Origin: Aquila chrysaetos chrysaetos
Taxonomy: Eukaryota > Chordata > Aves > Accipitriformes > Accipitridae
Assembly: GCF_900496995.4 (NCBI RefSeq)
Contig: NW_024470326.1
Span: 248,001 to 312,000, forward strand
DNA: 64,000 nucleotides
Direction: 5' to 3'
Part shown: positions 12,494-23,370 of the stretch, in pieces
How positions within the stretch are numbered: the first letter of the stretch is position 1
Layout: every line of letters begins with the position of its first letter
The notes under the pieces: model-generated
Told to the model about the DNA's origin: nothing
Database searches by the model: none
What the model saw: only the letters and a program-made list of their open reading frames with translations
Position numbers and translations under genes: made by a program

Positions 12494-13391
12494 ATGTCCA
12501 ACGGCAGCTCCAGCGCTGAGTTCCTCCTCCTGGCGTTTGCAGACACACGGGAGCTGCAGCTCTTGCACTTCTGGCTCTTCCTGGGCATCTACCTGGCTGC
12601 CCTCCTGGCCAACTGCCTCATCATCACCGCCGTAGCCTGTGACCACCGCCTCCACACCCCCATGTACTTCTTCCTCCTCAACCTCTCCTTCCTCGACCTG
12701 GGCTCCATCTCCACCACTGTCCCCAAAGCCATGGCCAACTCCCTCTGGGACACCAGGGCCATCTCCTACCCAGGATGTGCTGCCCAGGTCTTTCTGTTAT
12801 TCTTTTTGATCTCAGCAGAGTATTTTCTTCTCACTGTCATGGCCTACTGACCGCTACGCTGCCATCTGCAAACCCCTGCACTACGGGACCCTCCTGGGCA
12901 GCAGAGCTTGTGTCCACATGGCAGCAGCTGCCTGGGGCAGTGGGTTCCTCTATGCTGTGCTGCACACTGCCAATACATTTTCACTACCCCTCTGCCAAGG
13001 CAATGCTGTGGACCAGTTCTTCTGTGAAATCCCCCAGATCCTCAAGCTCTCCTGCTCAGATGCCTACCTCAGGGAAGTTGGGGTACTTGTAGTTGCTGTC
13101 TGTTTAGCTGTGGGGTGTTTTACTTTCATTGTGCTGTCCTATGGGCAGATCTTCAGGGTTGTGCTGAGGATCCCCTCTGAGCAGGGACGGCACAAAGCCT
13201 TTTCCACCTGCCTCCCTCACCTGGCCGTGGTCTCCTTGTTTGTAAGCACTGCCACGTTTGCCTACCTGAAGCCCCCCTCCATCTCCTCCCCATCCCTGGA
13301 CCTGCTGGTGGCAGTTCTGTACTCGGTGGTGCCTCCAGCCTTGAACCCCCTCATCTACAGCATGAGAACCATGAGATCAAGGATGCCCTGA
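12494..13391 (+). pseudogene. Olfactory receptor (OR14-like, gamma-c type) pseudogene, copy 1
   Basis: The single-exon seven-transmembrane receptor frame starts at MSNGSSS (12494). Hallmarks are the TM1 LLANCLIIT segment, [10 protein letters not shown], and in the second half KAFSTCLPHL and NPLIYSMR. Compared with copy 2, one extra T at 12848 turns MAYDRY into MAY-stop, exactly at the G-protein-coupling DRY motif. The downstream two thirds stay open in the shifted frame to 13391. The C-terminus reads YSMRTMRSRMP instead of the usual RNxEIKDALxK tail, a second frameshift shared with copy 2. A functional receptor cannot be made from this frame. OR14-like assignment comes from family recognition. 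Confidence 0.9.
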
Positions 13392-13671
13392 GAAAACTAA
13401 TCACTGGATGCTTTTTAGAAAGAAAGCAGCTGTCCTCTTGTCTTCTGCATAGTACTTATATCTCTTTGCAGACCAACCTGTCTTTGCTGGTCTTTTTATG
13501 GTGATTTTTGGGTGTGGTTTTTATTTCTTCTATGTCACTTTCTTTTACTTATCTGAAAGCTTTCCACAAAGAAATGTCTGTCTTCCTCTGGTTTCTAATT
13601 CACAGTCTATCCACATTTTGTGTCCTGGAGGCTGTGCAAATGAGCTATGCCCTCTGTGTGCATTTAAACAA

Positions 13672-13677
13672 AATAAA
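13672..13677 (+). terminator. Polyadenylation signal downstream of OR copy 1
   Basis: An AATAAA about 280 bp after the OR stop, in a stretch conserved with copy 2 (42932-42937). Confidence 0.5.
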
Positions 13678-13699
13678 GGGCCCTGCAGTGACTTGTTCT

Positions 13700-15042
13700 T
13701 ATGAGATCCTTCCTCCAAGACCTTCTCTGCAGCTGCAGGGAGCAGTGCCTGTGTGCAGAGGGGAAGAAGAAAAGAGTCCAGGCCACAGCAGCAGTGCCAG
13801 GGAGCACCAGCGCTGGTCTTTCCCCAGCTGCTCTCTTCCCACTGCATGCTTTCCTTCTGAACCCTTTGGTTGGTGGAAGACCTGAGTGTTCCTCAAGCAT
13901 GGTTACAGTCCTGCTGTGTGGCAGGCCTGTGGCCGCAGGCACTTGTGTGACAGAGCTGGCCTCCATTGCAGCATTTCCATCAGACAAGGGGATCTCCCCA
14001 TGCCTTGTGCCACAGATGCCCCCCACCCCTGGGGCTCACCCCTCTCCGCCCCCGAGGAGCTGCTGTGCCCTTCAGAGGGTCTGGGGCTGTGGGGTGAGTG
14101 CCCAGAGCTCTGCCGCACCCTGTGGTGGGCACTGGTGTGGGGCCATGCCAGACTGGGCTGTGCTGGGGAGAGGGCAGGGGAGGTGCAGAGAGGTTAAGGG
14201 AAGTGGGAAGAGTTTAGGGGGAGCTGGTCTGGGCTGGAAAGCGCCCAGGAGAGAAAAATATCAGTGTGTAGCTTGCAGTGTGTGACCATGCAGGGCAAGG
14301 GCTCACACCGGGGGTTTGTGGTGCAGAGGCAGGGCTTGTGGCAAGCATGGAAGACACGCAGGTGCAGAGCACAGAAGAGGCCTGGTCGGTGCCCTTGCGG
14401 TGTGGTCAGACAGGGAAGGTGGCTCGGGGTCTTCATCACTCCCAACATCTCTTTTTGGCCATGTCCAGCACTTGCCAGTTATTCCAGGTTTACAGGTAAG
14501 TTTTGCTGTGAGGCCACCTCCACTGTCCCGGTGGCCCAAAGGCTGGTTTGGGGGAAGAAACAGCCCTGACCAGCTTCTCTCCTTCCCCAGACCCTGGCAG
14601 ACCCTGGAGCAGAGCTTTCTGCAAAGCCCCATGTAGTACAAGGCTGGGGCAGGGCAGGGGTCGGGTGCTGGGGAAGCTGCAAAAGTAGGAAGGTCATGGG
14701 GGAACTGTGATCTGAAGGCTGTCTTTGGGATCACAACGAGGGGAAGGTCCCCACCCCTGACTCTCCCCTTTCCTATGCTGTTCCTGCACAGTGGAGCCGT
14801 GGGTCCACGTATCGGCAGTAGGGCTGGGCCAGCACAGGGACAGGGCGCTGACAGGGGCCGTGAAGCAGCTGCCAGGAGGTGCCATCATGGACACTTGTTC
14901 TAAGAATTGTACACCAGAGGCTAATCACTGAGAACTTACAGCTATTTTGTCAAGTAAAAAGAAAAATGAAAGAGCTTTAGTTCATCATCGAGAATACAAA
15001 GGAGTTCCCTTTCAGCACTGTCCTGTTACTACTATTAGTGAT
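13700..15042 (+). other. OR downstream region, copy 1, no gene seen
   Basis: GC-rich sequence collinear with 42960-44300. Overlapping short frames on both strands are not consistently conserved between the two copies. It ends at the GTGAT target site of the LTR at 15043. Confidence 0.5.
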
Positions 15043-15775
15043 TGTGAAATGTGTTCATCTGATTCGTGTCAATATAAGCAATGCTAGGGCCGCATAATAA
15101 AATGTGACCCTCACTGTATATGTAATCTTTAACCATTTTGTCGGTCCTCGTATAACCACAGGCCAGGAGGAAACAGATGATATGTATATAGTTCTTTTTT
15201 GCCAGCCCAAAACCGGTTTTGTTGTTAACTGCGCAGTGTTAAACAAGAGATCCTAGGGGAGAACTGAGGCATTTATCATAGTATTAAGCGAGGTTACGAA
15301 CGGGGTGATCTTTAGTATGTATGAATAGAGGGTGTATTGAAGTGGCAGGGTGTAAGCAATTTGTTATATGCATTTGTTGGGGGGGGGGGTGTCTGTTGCG
15401 AACTTGCTTGGGTTTTGGAGGCCACAGCTGGTGTTGTGCAGGGTGTCCTGTCACACAGGATGTCTGCTGTCATGCCCGAGCAGTGAGGAGCTTGGTAGGA
15501 GATACATTGTATAGAAGACCCCTCAGCCAATGAGGAGAGTTCGAGAAGTTTCTAGGAGAACTACTGCACCTGCACAACCAGGAGGTGGAGAGTTTTTGGA
15601 AGGACACGATGTAACTACTGTTAGACTATAAAAGAAGCTGGGTTGTTTTTCACAGCGTGCATCTTGGTAGAGCAGAGACTCCCAATGCACCCAGCGCTGT
15701 TTGCTTGCCTTTATTCATTTAATAAATTGTAAACTTTGATTGGAATCCTGTTTGAGACTAAATTCATTTATCACA
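15043..15775 (+). mobile_element. Solo LTR, 733 bp, perfect 5-bp target duplication
   Basis: TGTGAAAT...TTTATCACA, flanked by GTGAT at 15038-15042 and 15776-15780. A TATA-like CTATAAAAG lies near 15630 and AATAAA near 15720, so U3-R-U5 reads on the plus strand. A run of ten G lies near 15380. Copy 2 has the uninterrupted site near 44308-44322, so this insertion followed the copy 1/copy 2 split. Confidence 0.85.
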
Positions 15776-15780
15776 GTGAT

Positions 15781-16767
15781 AGTTCCATTAATTCCAAAAT
15801 GTCCTTGAGATCTTCTATATTTTTCCTTGGTTCCAAACCTCAGGCTGCTCAGACACGGAAAGTACTACCTCAAACCCCTGCGAACCAAATCTCTCCCACC
15901 CGCTCTCATGCACATTCTTTTACCCCAGGACACTTCTAACCATCATGTCAGCACACTTCCTGGTCTCTTTTTTATCTGGGTGAAGTCAGGGTGCTCCCTC
16001 AAAATGCTTTCCCTACAGAAGTCTTCTCTACCTGCTGATCCCACTTGTATCGCCTCACACTATGTACAGCTCCATCTTCCTTCAGCAGGGCTCCATGGGA
16101 TGGACAGTTTTCCTGTTCCTTTCATGAGAAAAGGTGACAAACAGGAGAGGCTCCTTGCCAGGAAGCCAGGGCCTTGGGTGTTGCTCAGCTGCTTCTTACT
16201 GGCACTTCACTCAGACTCTGTTGTGGTGGCTTTGGTGCTTTTCTGTGGCTACCCTTTCTGCAGAGAAGATCTAAAAAAGACAATGATTTCATAAAAGATG
16301 GTCATAAAGGCCCTGTTGTAGACAACAATGTTTGCCATGAGCTCTGGAGGGAGTCAGGAAGATCGTTAATAAGCACCAGGAATATGCAGGAATCTCAAGG
16401 CCTCTTCTGAAGAGCGAGCAGCTCTGAGCAGCACTCATTGATTGGCCATTTGTAGGGCTCAGAGAGAGGGTCGAGGGATGTCAGTGAGAACAAGGAGGTG
16501 GCTGATGGCTTTAGCAATCCTGAAACCCTCTCTGAGGCCAGAATGGAAAGCAGTGGATGTCTGTGGATAGGGAAGAGGAGGAGTGTGTCCTGGAAGCTGT
16601 CAGGAAGGAAGACCCCTCTTCTGCAAGTCAGGGATGAAAGAGATTTTCTATGATAATGTGCATGCCTAGAAAATGGAGAAGGCCTCCTGCTGAGGTGGCT
16701 ATCATGCCAGATGAGCTGACCTTGCTCTTTTCCTGCTTCACTTCCGATACTTGGATTGACCTCAGGA
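15781..16767 (+). repeat. Distal end of duplication copy 1
   Basis: Collinear with 44323-45310, and related to 33160-33815 and 3311-3560. No supported coding sequence. It runs into the assembly gap. Confidence 0.7.
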
Positions 16768-16867
16768 NNNNNNNNNNNNNNNNNNNNNNNNNNNNNNNNN
16801 NNNNNNNNNNNNNNNNNNNNNNNNNNNNNNNNNNNNNNNNNNNNNNNNNNNNNNNNNNNNNNNNNNN
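16768..16867. other. Assembly gap (100 N)
   Basis: Exactly 100 N, the conventional length for a gap of unknown size. The left flank is duplication unit end; the right flank is a minus-strand retroviral gag. Confidence 0.99.
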
Positions 16868-17403
16868 TTCAGCACGGCATATGTCACTACCAGGAAGCAA
16901 GTCCTGGGGCCGCTTATATGTTCTATCTTTAATAGTCCGAGGATGTCCTGAGGGCCGCTCATCATCAGAGTCATCAATGAAAGGGTTCTTTGTCGGCCCC
17001 ATGGCTTTGGCCACCCTGCGCGCCTGCCAGAGGACTGGGCAACAGACCCCACGTCCTCTGTGGGAGAGGACTGCCCTCCCCCCACGATAGGGACGTCTGG
17101 CTCCTTCATCCTATCCCTTTGTTCTTTAATGTCTTTGACGGTTTCAAGGAGCTGGCGCCAAGTCATCAGGAGGCTGGCTGCCTCCTTAGACCCTCGGGAC
17201 GCACTGTCAAACAGCTTGTCCCCGAGTCCTTGCCACACAGGCACACTAAATGCAGTCACTGTATCTGCTTTATATCTGTGTTGCTTGCCCCATGAGAGCA
17301 TTTTCCGCAACATCAACTCTTCTACTTTAAGTCCTCTCTTTTGCAATATTACTTTCCACATATTTACAATTCCGGCGTCCTCTTTACTGAGGGTCCTGCC
17401 CAT
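16868..17403 (-). pseudogene. gag: Gag N-terminal fragment of an alpha/beta-like ERV (C1)
   Basis: Read on the minus strand, an ATG at 17403 opens a matrix-like frame (MGRTLSKEDAG, then VWQGLGDKLFD and LLMTWRQLLETV) in the position and style of alpha/betaretroviral Gag. It follows an LTR and a tRNA-Trp primer site. Near 17010 the better-looking frame shifts (the acidic IDDSDDER stretch is in another frame), suggesting one indel. The rest of the provirus is lost in or beyond the gap at 16768-16867. A splice-donor-like AGGTGAG lies just upstream of the ATG on the minus strand. Confidence 0.8.
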
Positions 17404-17537
17404 GTTCCCGGCAGCTCACCTGTTTATCTCCAGGTGTCAAGTATCGGTCCGGACTAGCAGCTCTTCCCGCCTGCTCTCAAGCTATGCCGGGCTCCGTCTC
17501 CACTGCTCTCCTCGCAGTCACAAGCATTATTTACAGC

Positions 17538-17555
17538 ATCACGTCGGGGTCACCA
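17538..17555 (-). promoter_or_regulatory. tRNA-Trp primer-binding site of ERV C1
   Basis: The minus strand reads TGGTGACCCCGACGTGAT, two bases inside the LTR end. This is the 18-base site used by avian leukosis-type viruses for tRNA-Trp priming. The match is exact from memory. Confidence 0.85.
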
Positions 17556-17557
17556 AT

Positions 17558-17838
17558 TGTCGTGGTCGAGACGGACAAACGACACGTACGCATTCTTATA
17601 CTACAAGCAAAGAAGGTTTTTTTATTACTACAAGCCAGCAAATTTATACCCATTATACTTGTTACCTTCTACATATGTCTGTCCCTTATTGGTTAAAAAG
17701 TTGTCAGAAGTTGTTTTTTTCACCCCTCATTGGGTGACTTTTTCAGGTTCCTTATCACAACTGCAAACGGTCAACACATTCCTTAAACTTAGTTTCCCAG
17801 GCATGCTTCTCATCCTTTCTTATTCTCTCACGGGAACA
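17558..17838 (-). mobile_element. 5' LTR of ERV C1 (281 bp)
   Basis: On the minus strand it runs TGTTCCCG...CCACGACA, with a TATA box (GGGTATAAAT) and an AATAAA in the expected order. This compact layout fits an alpharetrovirus-like LTR. It ends 59 bp from the broken minus-strand OR at 17898. Confidence 0.8.
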
Positions 17839-17897
17839 CTGTAATCTTGTCAAGGTCAATATCCTCCCCAGGCCCCTCTAGTCCAGCCGAGGTCCTC

Positions 17898-18505
17898 CAC
17901 AACCACAAGAAGCCCAACTTCCCTGAGACAGAAGTAAGAGCAGGAGAGCTTGAGGATCTGGGGGATTTCACAGAAGAACTGGTCCAGAGCACTGCCTTGG
18001 CAGAGTGGTAGTGAAAATGTATTGGCTGTGTGCAGCACAGCCTAAAGGAAAGCGCTACCCCAGGCGGCTGCTGCCATGTTGGCACAAGCTCTGCTTCCCA
18101 GGAGGGTCCCATAGTGCAGGGGCTTGCAGATGGCAACGTAGCGGTCATAGGCCATGGCAGTGAGACGATAGAACTCTGTTGTAGCACAGAAAACAAACAA
18201 ACAATAAGACATGGGCAGCACACCCTTGGTAGGAGATGGCCCTGGTTGTCCCACAGGGAATTGGCCATAGCTTTGGGGAGAGTGGTGGAGATGGAGCCCA
18301 AGCCGAGGAGGGAGAGGTTAAGGAGAAAGAAGTACATGGGGGTGTGGAGGTGGTGGTTGCAGACTACAGCGGTGATAATGAGGCCGTTTCCCAGGAGGGT
18401 AGCCAGGTAGATGCCCAGGAAGAGCCAGAAGTGCAAGAGGTGCAGCTCCCACGTGTCTGCAAATGCCAGAAGGAGGAACTCAGTGATAAAGCTGCTCTTG
18501 GACAT
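17898..18505 (-). pseudogene. Olfactory receptor (OR14-like) pseudogene, 3' truncated, minus strand
   Basis: The start is MSKSSFITEFLL at 18505, followed by an intact TM1-TM2 region ([19 protein letters not shown]). An extra A at about 18252 (GGGACAACC against GGGACACC in the paralogue) shifts the frame. The [15 protein letters not shown] region persists in the shifted frame. A TAG follows GSAFL near 18041. OR homology stops near 17898, in TM5, so TM6-TM7 are missing. An ERV LTR lies 59 bp further on. It is opposite in strand to the other ORs and its upstream flank resembles the inverted upstream region of the tandem units. Non-functional. Confidence 0.9.
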
Positions 18506-19209
18506 TTTCTTCCTCTGAGCATGGGCACCTGTTCAAGGAGTAAAAGGCAGTGACATTAGGAGAGACTTCTCCAAGGACAACCCCATGCCATTTCTCATAG
18601 AAATCTCCCTCCCTGAGCTGAATGAGGAAAAAGTCAGCTCATTCCCCAACCCTACCAACGAATGACATGCTTCCTGACCATTTATAATACAGCTTAGACA
18701 CCTCGTTTCCATGAGGACATCTCTGGGGCGGGACCCCCCAGAGTCAGAGTCAGAATAGAAGCTGACCCTGCACCCCCATGCCAACTCCAGAGATCAAGAA
18801 TATGGCAGACAGGTGGGGAAAAAAAAGGAGTAATATGACTACGGCTCTGAAAAAACGAAGCAAGGGGAGGAAGGCAGGCATGTGCTGAAGCCACCCAGCT
18901 GTGCTCTCCACCTCCCTTTTAGCCTGTTTGTTGTGTATTGATTGTAGGACACACGCACTTCTAGACTGGAGGTCCAGCTGCGGAGGAGGTGATTTCATGC
19001 CCTAGACCCGTGGCCTTGGGGACAGAGGCTGTGCTGGGTGGGAGAGGAGTCCAAGGGCTTGCTACGGGGAAGTTGTCTGAACTGCAGGGGATGTCAGGAT
19101 GCCCTCCTCTCACGGCATTTCTCGGAGCAGCTCCTTCACACTCTCTGCCCATGTAGCTGCTGCCTGGAGCTCAGTACAGCTGGTCTTCAAGAACAGCATC
19201 CTCCAAGCT
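18506..19209 (-). other. Upstream flank of the minus-strand OR, no gene seen
   Basis: No supported coding frame. Continues into CR1-derived sequence at about 19210. Confidence 0.4.
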
Positions 19210-20597
19210 CTCTTAGCCATTGAAAGGCAATTCGAGGGCACCATAATGAGTGGTTACTACTTCAGGAACTGTTAAAGGAGAAGCAAAGATACTGTGTGGC
19301 CACTGCTGAGTTTAGTAACAACAAGTGTAGGTAGATCTGAGATACTCCATGTCCTCTTTGCCTCAGTCTTCCCCAGCAAGGTTCTCCCAGGCCTCTGGCT
19401 TGAGGCAGGACACTGGAGGAGAACAACCAGCAAAGGATGTGGCTCAAACCAAGGGGGTCCTTGAGCAAACACAATCGTTACCAGGTCTATGGGACAGGTG
19501 GGGCGGCAGCTGAGGGAGCTTAGAGTGGCAAGCCAATGTCACAGTGAGGTCACTCTCCATTGCCTTTGAAAGTTCATGGAGACTGAGGGAATTATCTGAT
19601 GACTGGCAGAACCCAAAAGTTGCCTGCACCTTTCAGAAATGCCCAAGGATGAGCAGGGGAACTAAAGGCTGTCCCCAGAGTGTGTCCCACCCAGATCCCA
19701 TTTCTGGGTGTGTGAAAGACAAGGTGCCTGGATTACACAGGGGAGGTTGTGTACCTGGCCATCCTCTTCTGCTTTCTGTAAAGGAAGGACCAGATCGGCT
19801 GGAGAGATTGAGAGAGTGCTCTCTTTTACCTGGAAGTCAGAAAAGGCATTCAGCATCCTCCTCATCTTGTGTCCAAATTAGCATATTACAGTCTGCATGG
19901 ATGGGTAAGTGGTTAAAAAAACACCTGGACAGTTGGGCTCAGAGGGACATGGTCCATGCATGGTACTCTGCCTGAAGGCATCTAGCCAGTAGGGTCCTGC
20001 AGGGGTCTATGCTGACACCTGCCCTGTTTAACATGTTTATAATGACCCGGAGGAGATGAGAGAGTGCTTTTTCAGAACATTTGTAGATGACACCCTATTG
20101 AGGAGAGCAGACACTACACTGAAGCCAGGGCTGCCATTGCACAGTTTCCTGTGGCCAATGGATGGGCCAGGCAGGAACATAAGCTAAAGTCCTGTCCTTG
20201 AGGTGGACAAAGCCCCTGCAATGATACAGGCCAGGGACTGCCTGCATGGGAAGCAGCTCTGTGGGAAAGGCTCTGGTGGTCCCTGGATTTCACTAGGCAA
20301 AATGTGAGCCATCAGCAAAGGTGGTCACCTGTGTCCTGGGCTGCATTAGCAGGAGCACAGTCAGTGGAAGGGATTATCCCCCTCTGCTCAGCACTTTTTC
20401 AAGCTCATCCAGATTACTTCTCTAGTTTTTTACCCCCCACCATGACAGACAGAGACTGGCAAACTGGAGAAAGTTCGCTGGAGGGCCACTAAGGTGGTCA
20501 GGGCTGGTGCACATGTGCTGTGAGAAGAGGCTGAGAGCTCGGGCTTGTTCAGCCTGGAGGAAGGAAGCTCTTGGCAGAAGACACAGCAGTATGGCAC
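19210..20597 (+). repeat. Degenerate CR1 LINE, sense strand
   Basis: Successive stretches look like sense CR1 ORF2: TCTTCCCCAGCAAGGTTCTC near 19368, a TCATGGAGA...GATGACTGGCA stretch near 19573-19607, a CAGGGGTCTATGCTGACACC stretch near 20000 encoding a degraded QGSxLxPxLFN reverse transcriptase motif, and CTTGTTCAGCCTGGAG near 20546. Broken by many stops. It ends where the minus-strand ERV C2 begins. The downstream part is paralogous to 31546-32100. Confidence 0.7.
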
Positions 20598-20836
20598 TGT
20601 CGCAATAGAGATGGACACGACAAACATCAGATTGTGCAAAAATGGCTACTTTATTGTTCTAACAAGCTTTTTTTATAAACTTTCTTCAGAGTATGTGTTC
20701 ATATATGATTGGTTTAGTTAGTACTAAGTCCCTTGCTCGGGACTTTCCAGACTCTCAAGGATACACCACAAGCTGCTCAAGGTCACTCTGCTCATGCACC
20801 GCCAGGCATTCGGCAGATTCGCTACGTTCCCTGACA
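20598..20836 (-). mobile_element. 3' LTR of alpha/beta-like ERV C2 (239 bp)
   Basis: On the minus strand: TGTCAGGGAACG...ATTGCGACA, preceded by a polypurine tract (CAAAAAGGGGGAAT, 20837-20850) that fixes the start. It holds TATA (TTTATAAAAAA) and AATAAA. The U5 end resembles that of the LTR at 17558. Confidence 0.8.
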
Positions 20837-21051
20837 ATTCCCCCTTTTTGTATTTGTGCTAAAAATATTGCTCCGGCAGCCCTCTGCAGGGCCCTTTGCA
20901 GAAGGCTGAGAAGACAGGGCAACATTAGGAGCACAGTTATCACAATCAAGATCACTACCCCCACAGTCTTGAGCAGAGATATCAACCATCCAGACAATCC
21001 CCAACCCTCGAACATATTTCCTAGCCACTCTGACTCATCGCTTTTTGTCAA
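20755..21051 (-). pseudogene. env: Env transmembrane C-terminal fragment, ERV C2
   Basis: A 98-codon minus-strand frame contains a membrane anchor (TVGVVILIVITVLLMLP) followed by a basic cytoplasmic tail. The frame reads through the polypurine tract and about 80 bases into the LTR before stopping. The equivalent segment of ERV C3 (58881-59241) has the same layout and a similar anchor. Retroviral sequence fades near 21060-21090 into host flank, so the rest of the provirus is gone. Confidence 0.7.
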
Positions 21052-21099
21052 CTTCCTGACTTCCTTCTTTAAGCCCTGTCACTCCTGTGGTCTCTTGAG

Positions 21100-22434
21100 G
21101 GTGTATCTGATCTGCTCCTGAGGGCTTTCCAACAGAGAGCTGCCCCTGGGCAGTGCCCTGCTGCCAGGAGGTGCCTACAGGGCAGAGCTGAGCACACAGC
21201 TGGTGGCACTGGGTCTGTGAGCACTAACAGGGAGGAGACATGGGAACAGAGAAACAGCTCCTGGCAGCAACAGCTCCAGGCAGCAGAGACATGGGCAAGA
21301 GGTGAGAGGAACAGGCTAATGGCAAAGGCTGCGAGAACTCCCTGTCAGCCATTCAGTGAACATGCTTTTCCCCTAAAAAGGCCCCTGGTCTCCTCTGCCA
21401 CCTAGTAAAGCCTCTGCCCTCAGAGCTATGGGGTTCAGGCAGCAGCTGCCTCCTCTGCAGCCATAGGTCACATAAAGGACTCTCCTGAGTGCCCCTCTGT
21501 CCCTTCCTGGCCTTGCCTCCCTTGGCAGAAGCATTGGGATGTTTCTCCCTTTTTCTCCACCCACCCCTGTGCTGCTGTTCTTGTTTTCAGGCTCTCTGGG
21601 GATGGGGGGGTTCAGGTCCTGCCAGGTAGATCTGTCCACGGGAGCAAGGTGCCCAAACCCCCTTCTACCCTGTGGGTCTCTGAGCAAAGCAGTCCCTGGG
21701 GTGGGGATAAAGCTGACTCTCCTCTCAAGACACCCTAACTTCAGGGCATCCAGAAGTGCTTAGCTCATCACTGGGGAGAGAAGTGTGAAGGTCACCTGCA
21801 CTTTGAAACAGGATTCCTCAGGTCTGAGCAGTATCCAATTTCCTTTCAGAGGAACATTTGAGTGTGGTCATGCTCCAGCTATGAGACAAGTGAGCCCAGG
21901 GCAGCTGAGAGCAAGGCTGATGGACAGACCAGCCATCCTCACGCTGTACAAAGGGTCTGTCCCTTTGCCTCCCAGGACTCTCAAGATAGCACTTGCCGTG
22001 TAGAAGAAATGTGGAGGATGTCTGCCTTCAAAAAACCACTCCTCAGATACGAGAGGTAGAACAGGAGCAAAACAATCAAAAAAATCAGCACAGGTCTTCT
22101 CTGCAGTAGGGTGACTCTGGAGGGTCAATGCTGAAATCCATTTGATCTCAGGAGTGGATTTAACCCGACATCACTCCTGGCTCCTATTTGCCTATTGGTA
22201 CACAGCAGGACTAACTCCTCCAGAGCCCACAGCAGATTGACCTGCTCCCTACTGCACCCTCAGCCAGGACAAGCCAGAGCTCAAACGAGGGAGCTGCATG
22301 ATAGTCTTCCTGGAAGGACAGACGCAGTGTGGAGGTTTCTGTGAGAGATGGGATTGGTTTTGTTAAGAGAAGTCAGTCCTCACTTGCCACTGCCTTTTCC
22401 TCCAAAGACAGGCCCTCATGGTCAGAGGAAGCAC
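21100..22434 (+). other. Upstream region of the OR at 22435
   Basis: Distantly collinear with 11400-12493 and 40670-41755; for example GCTCTCTGGGGATGGG recurs. It marks an older duplicate of the same OR unit. No supported coding frame. Confidence 0.45.
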
Positions 22435-23370
22435 ATGTCCAACAGCAGCTCCATCACCCAGTTCCTCCTCCTGGAGTTTGCAAATACACGGGAGCTGCAG
22501 CTCTTGCACTTCTGGCTCTTCCTGGGCATCTACCTGGCTGCCGTCCTGGGAAACAGCTTCATCATTACCGCTGTAGCCTGTGACCACCACCTCCATGCAC
22601 CCATGAACTTCTTCCTCCTCAGCCTCGCCCTCCTCGACCTGGGTGCCATCTCCACCACTGTTCGCCAAATCCATTGCCAATTTCCTCTGGGACACTAGAG
22701 CTATTTCCTACTAGGGATGTGCTGCACAGATCATTTTCTTTCTCCTTTTCTTGTCAGTAGAGTCCTCCCTTCTCACCATCATGGCCTATGACTGCTACGT
22801 TGCCATCTGCAAACCCCTGCACTACGGGACCCTCCTGGGCAGCAGAGCTTGTCTCCACATGGCAGCAGCTGCCTGGGGCAGTGGGTTTCTCCATGCTGTG
22901 CTGCACACTGGAATACATTTTCACTACCCCTCTGCCAAGGCAATGCTGTGGACCAGTTCTTCTGTGAAGTCCCCCAGATCCTCAGCATCTCCTGCTCAGA
23001 TGCCTACCTCAGGGAAATTGGGCTTCTTGTAGTTAGTGCTTGTTTAGCATTTGGGTGTTTTGTTCTCATTGTGCTGTCCTATGGGCAAATCTTCAGGGCC
23101 GTGCTGAGGATCCCCTCCAAGCAGGGACAGCACAAAGCCTTTTCCACGTGCCTCCCTCACCTGGCTGTGGTCTCCCTGTTTGTCAGCACTGCCATGGTGG
23201 CCTACCTGAAGCCCCCCTCCACCTCTGCCCCAGCTCTAAATCTCATAGTGTCAGTTCTGTACCTGGTGGTGCCTCCAGCTGTGAACCCCCCCATCTACAG
23301 CATGAGGAACAAGGAGATCCAGGATGCTCTCAAGAAAATGATTCTACCAATGATATTTCAGCAGCAATGA
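22435..23370 (+). pseudogene. Olfactory receptor (OR14-like) pseudogene with full-length C-terminus
   Basis: The start MSNSSSITQFLLLEF at 22435 follows the paralogue closely. An extra base near 22663 shifts the frame. In the corrected frame TAC-TAG replaces TAC-CCA near 22715, a nonsense change, and the DRY motif reads DCY (22787-22800). A one-base loss near 22911 shifts the frame back. The final frame is open to 23370 and, unlike copies 1 and 2, keeps the normal tail (YSMRNKEIQDALKK), so it shows the ancestral ending. TM7 reads NPPIYS instead of NPLIYS. At least three inactivating changes are present. Confidence 0.9.

Larger units (their letters stand above)
4477..16767 (+). repeat. Segmental duplication, copy 1 (OR unit)
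   Basis: This block is collinear with 33816-45310 (copy 2), and its start with 60541-64000 (copy 3). Long stretches look over 90% identical by eye. It contains antisense CR1 pieces, an OR upstream region, an OR pseudogene and a distal unit end. Copy-specific insertions are the LTRs at 4974-5564 (shared with copy 3 but not copy 2) and 15043-15775 (absent from copy 2). The LTR at 34784 is absent here: the empty site lies near 6083-6110. Confidence 0.9.

Noticed and set aside
13701-14734. Frames of 100-194 codons on both strands after OR copy 1
   Set aside because: GC-rich sequence opens many frames; copy 2 breaks most of them.
16762-17090. Protein frames running through the N gap
   Set aside because: The residues across the gap are unknown, so continuity is not evidence.
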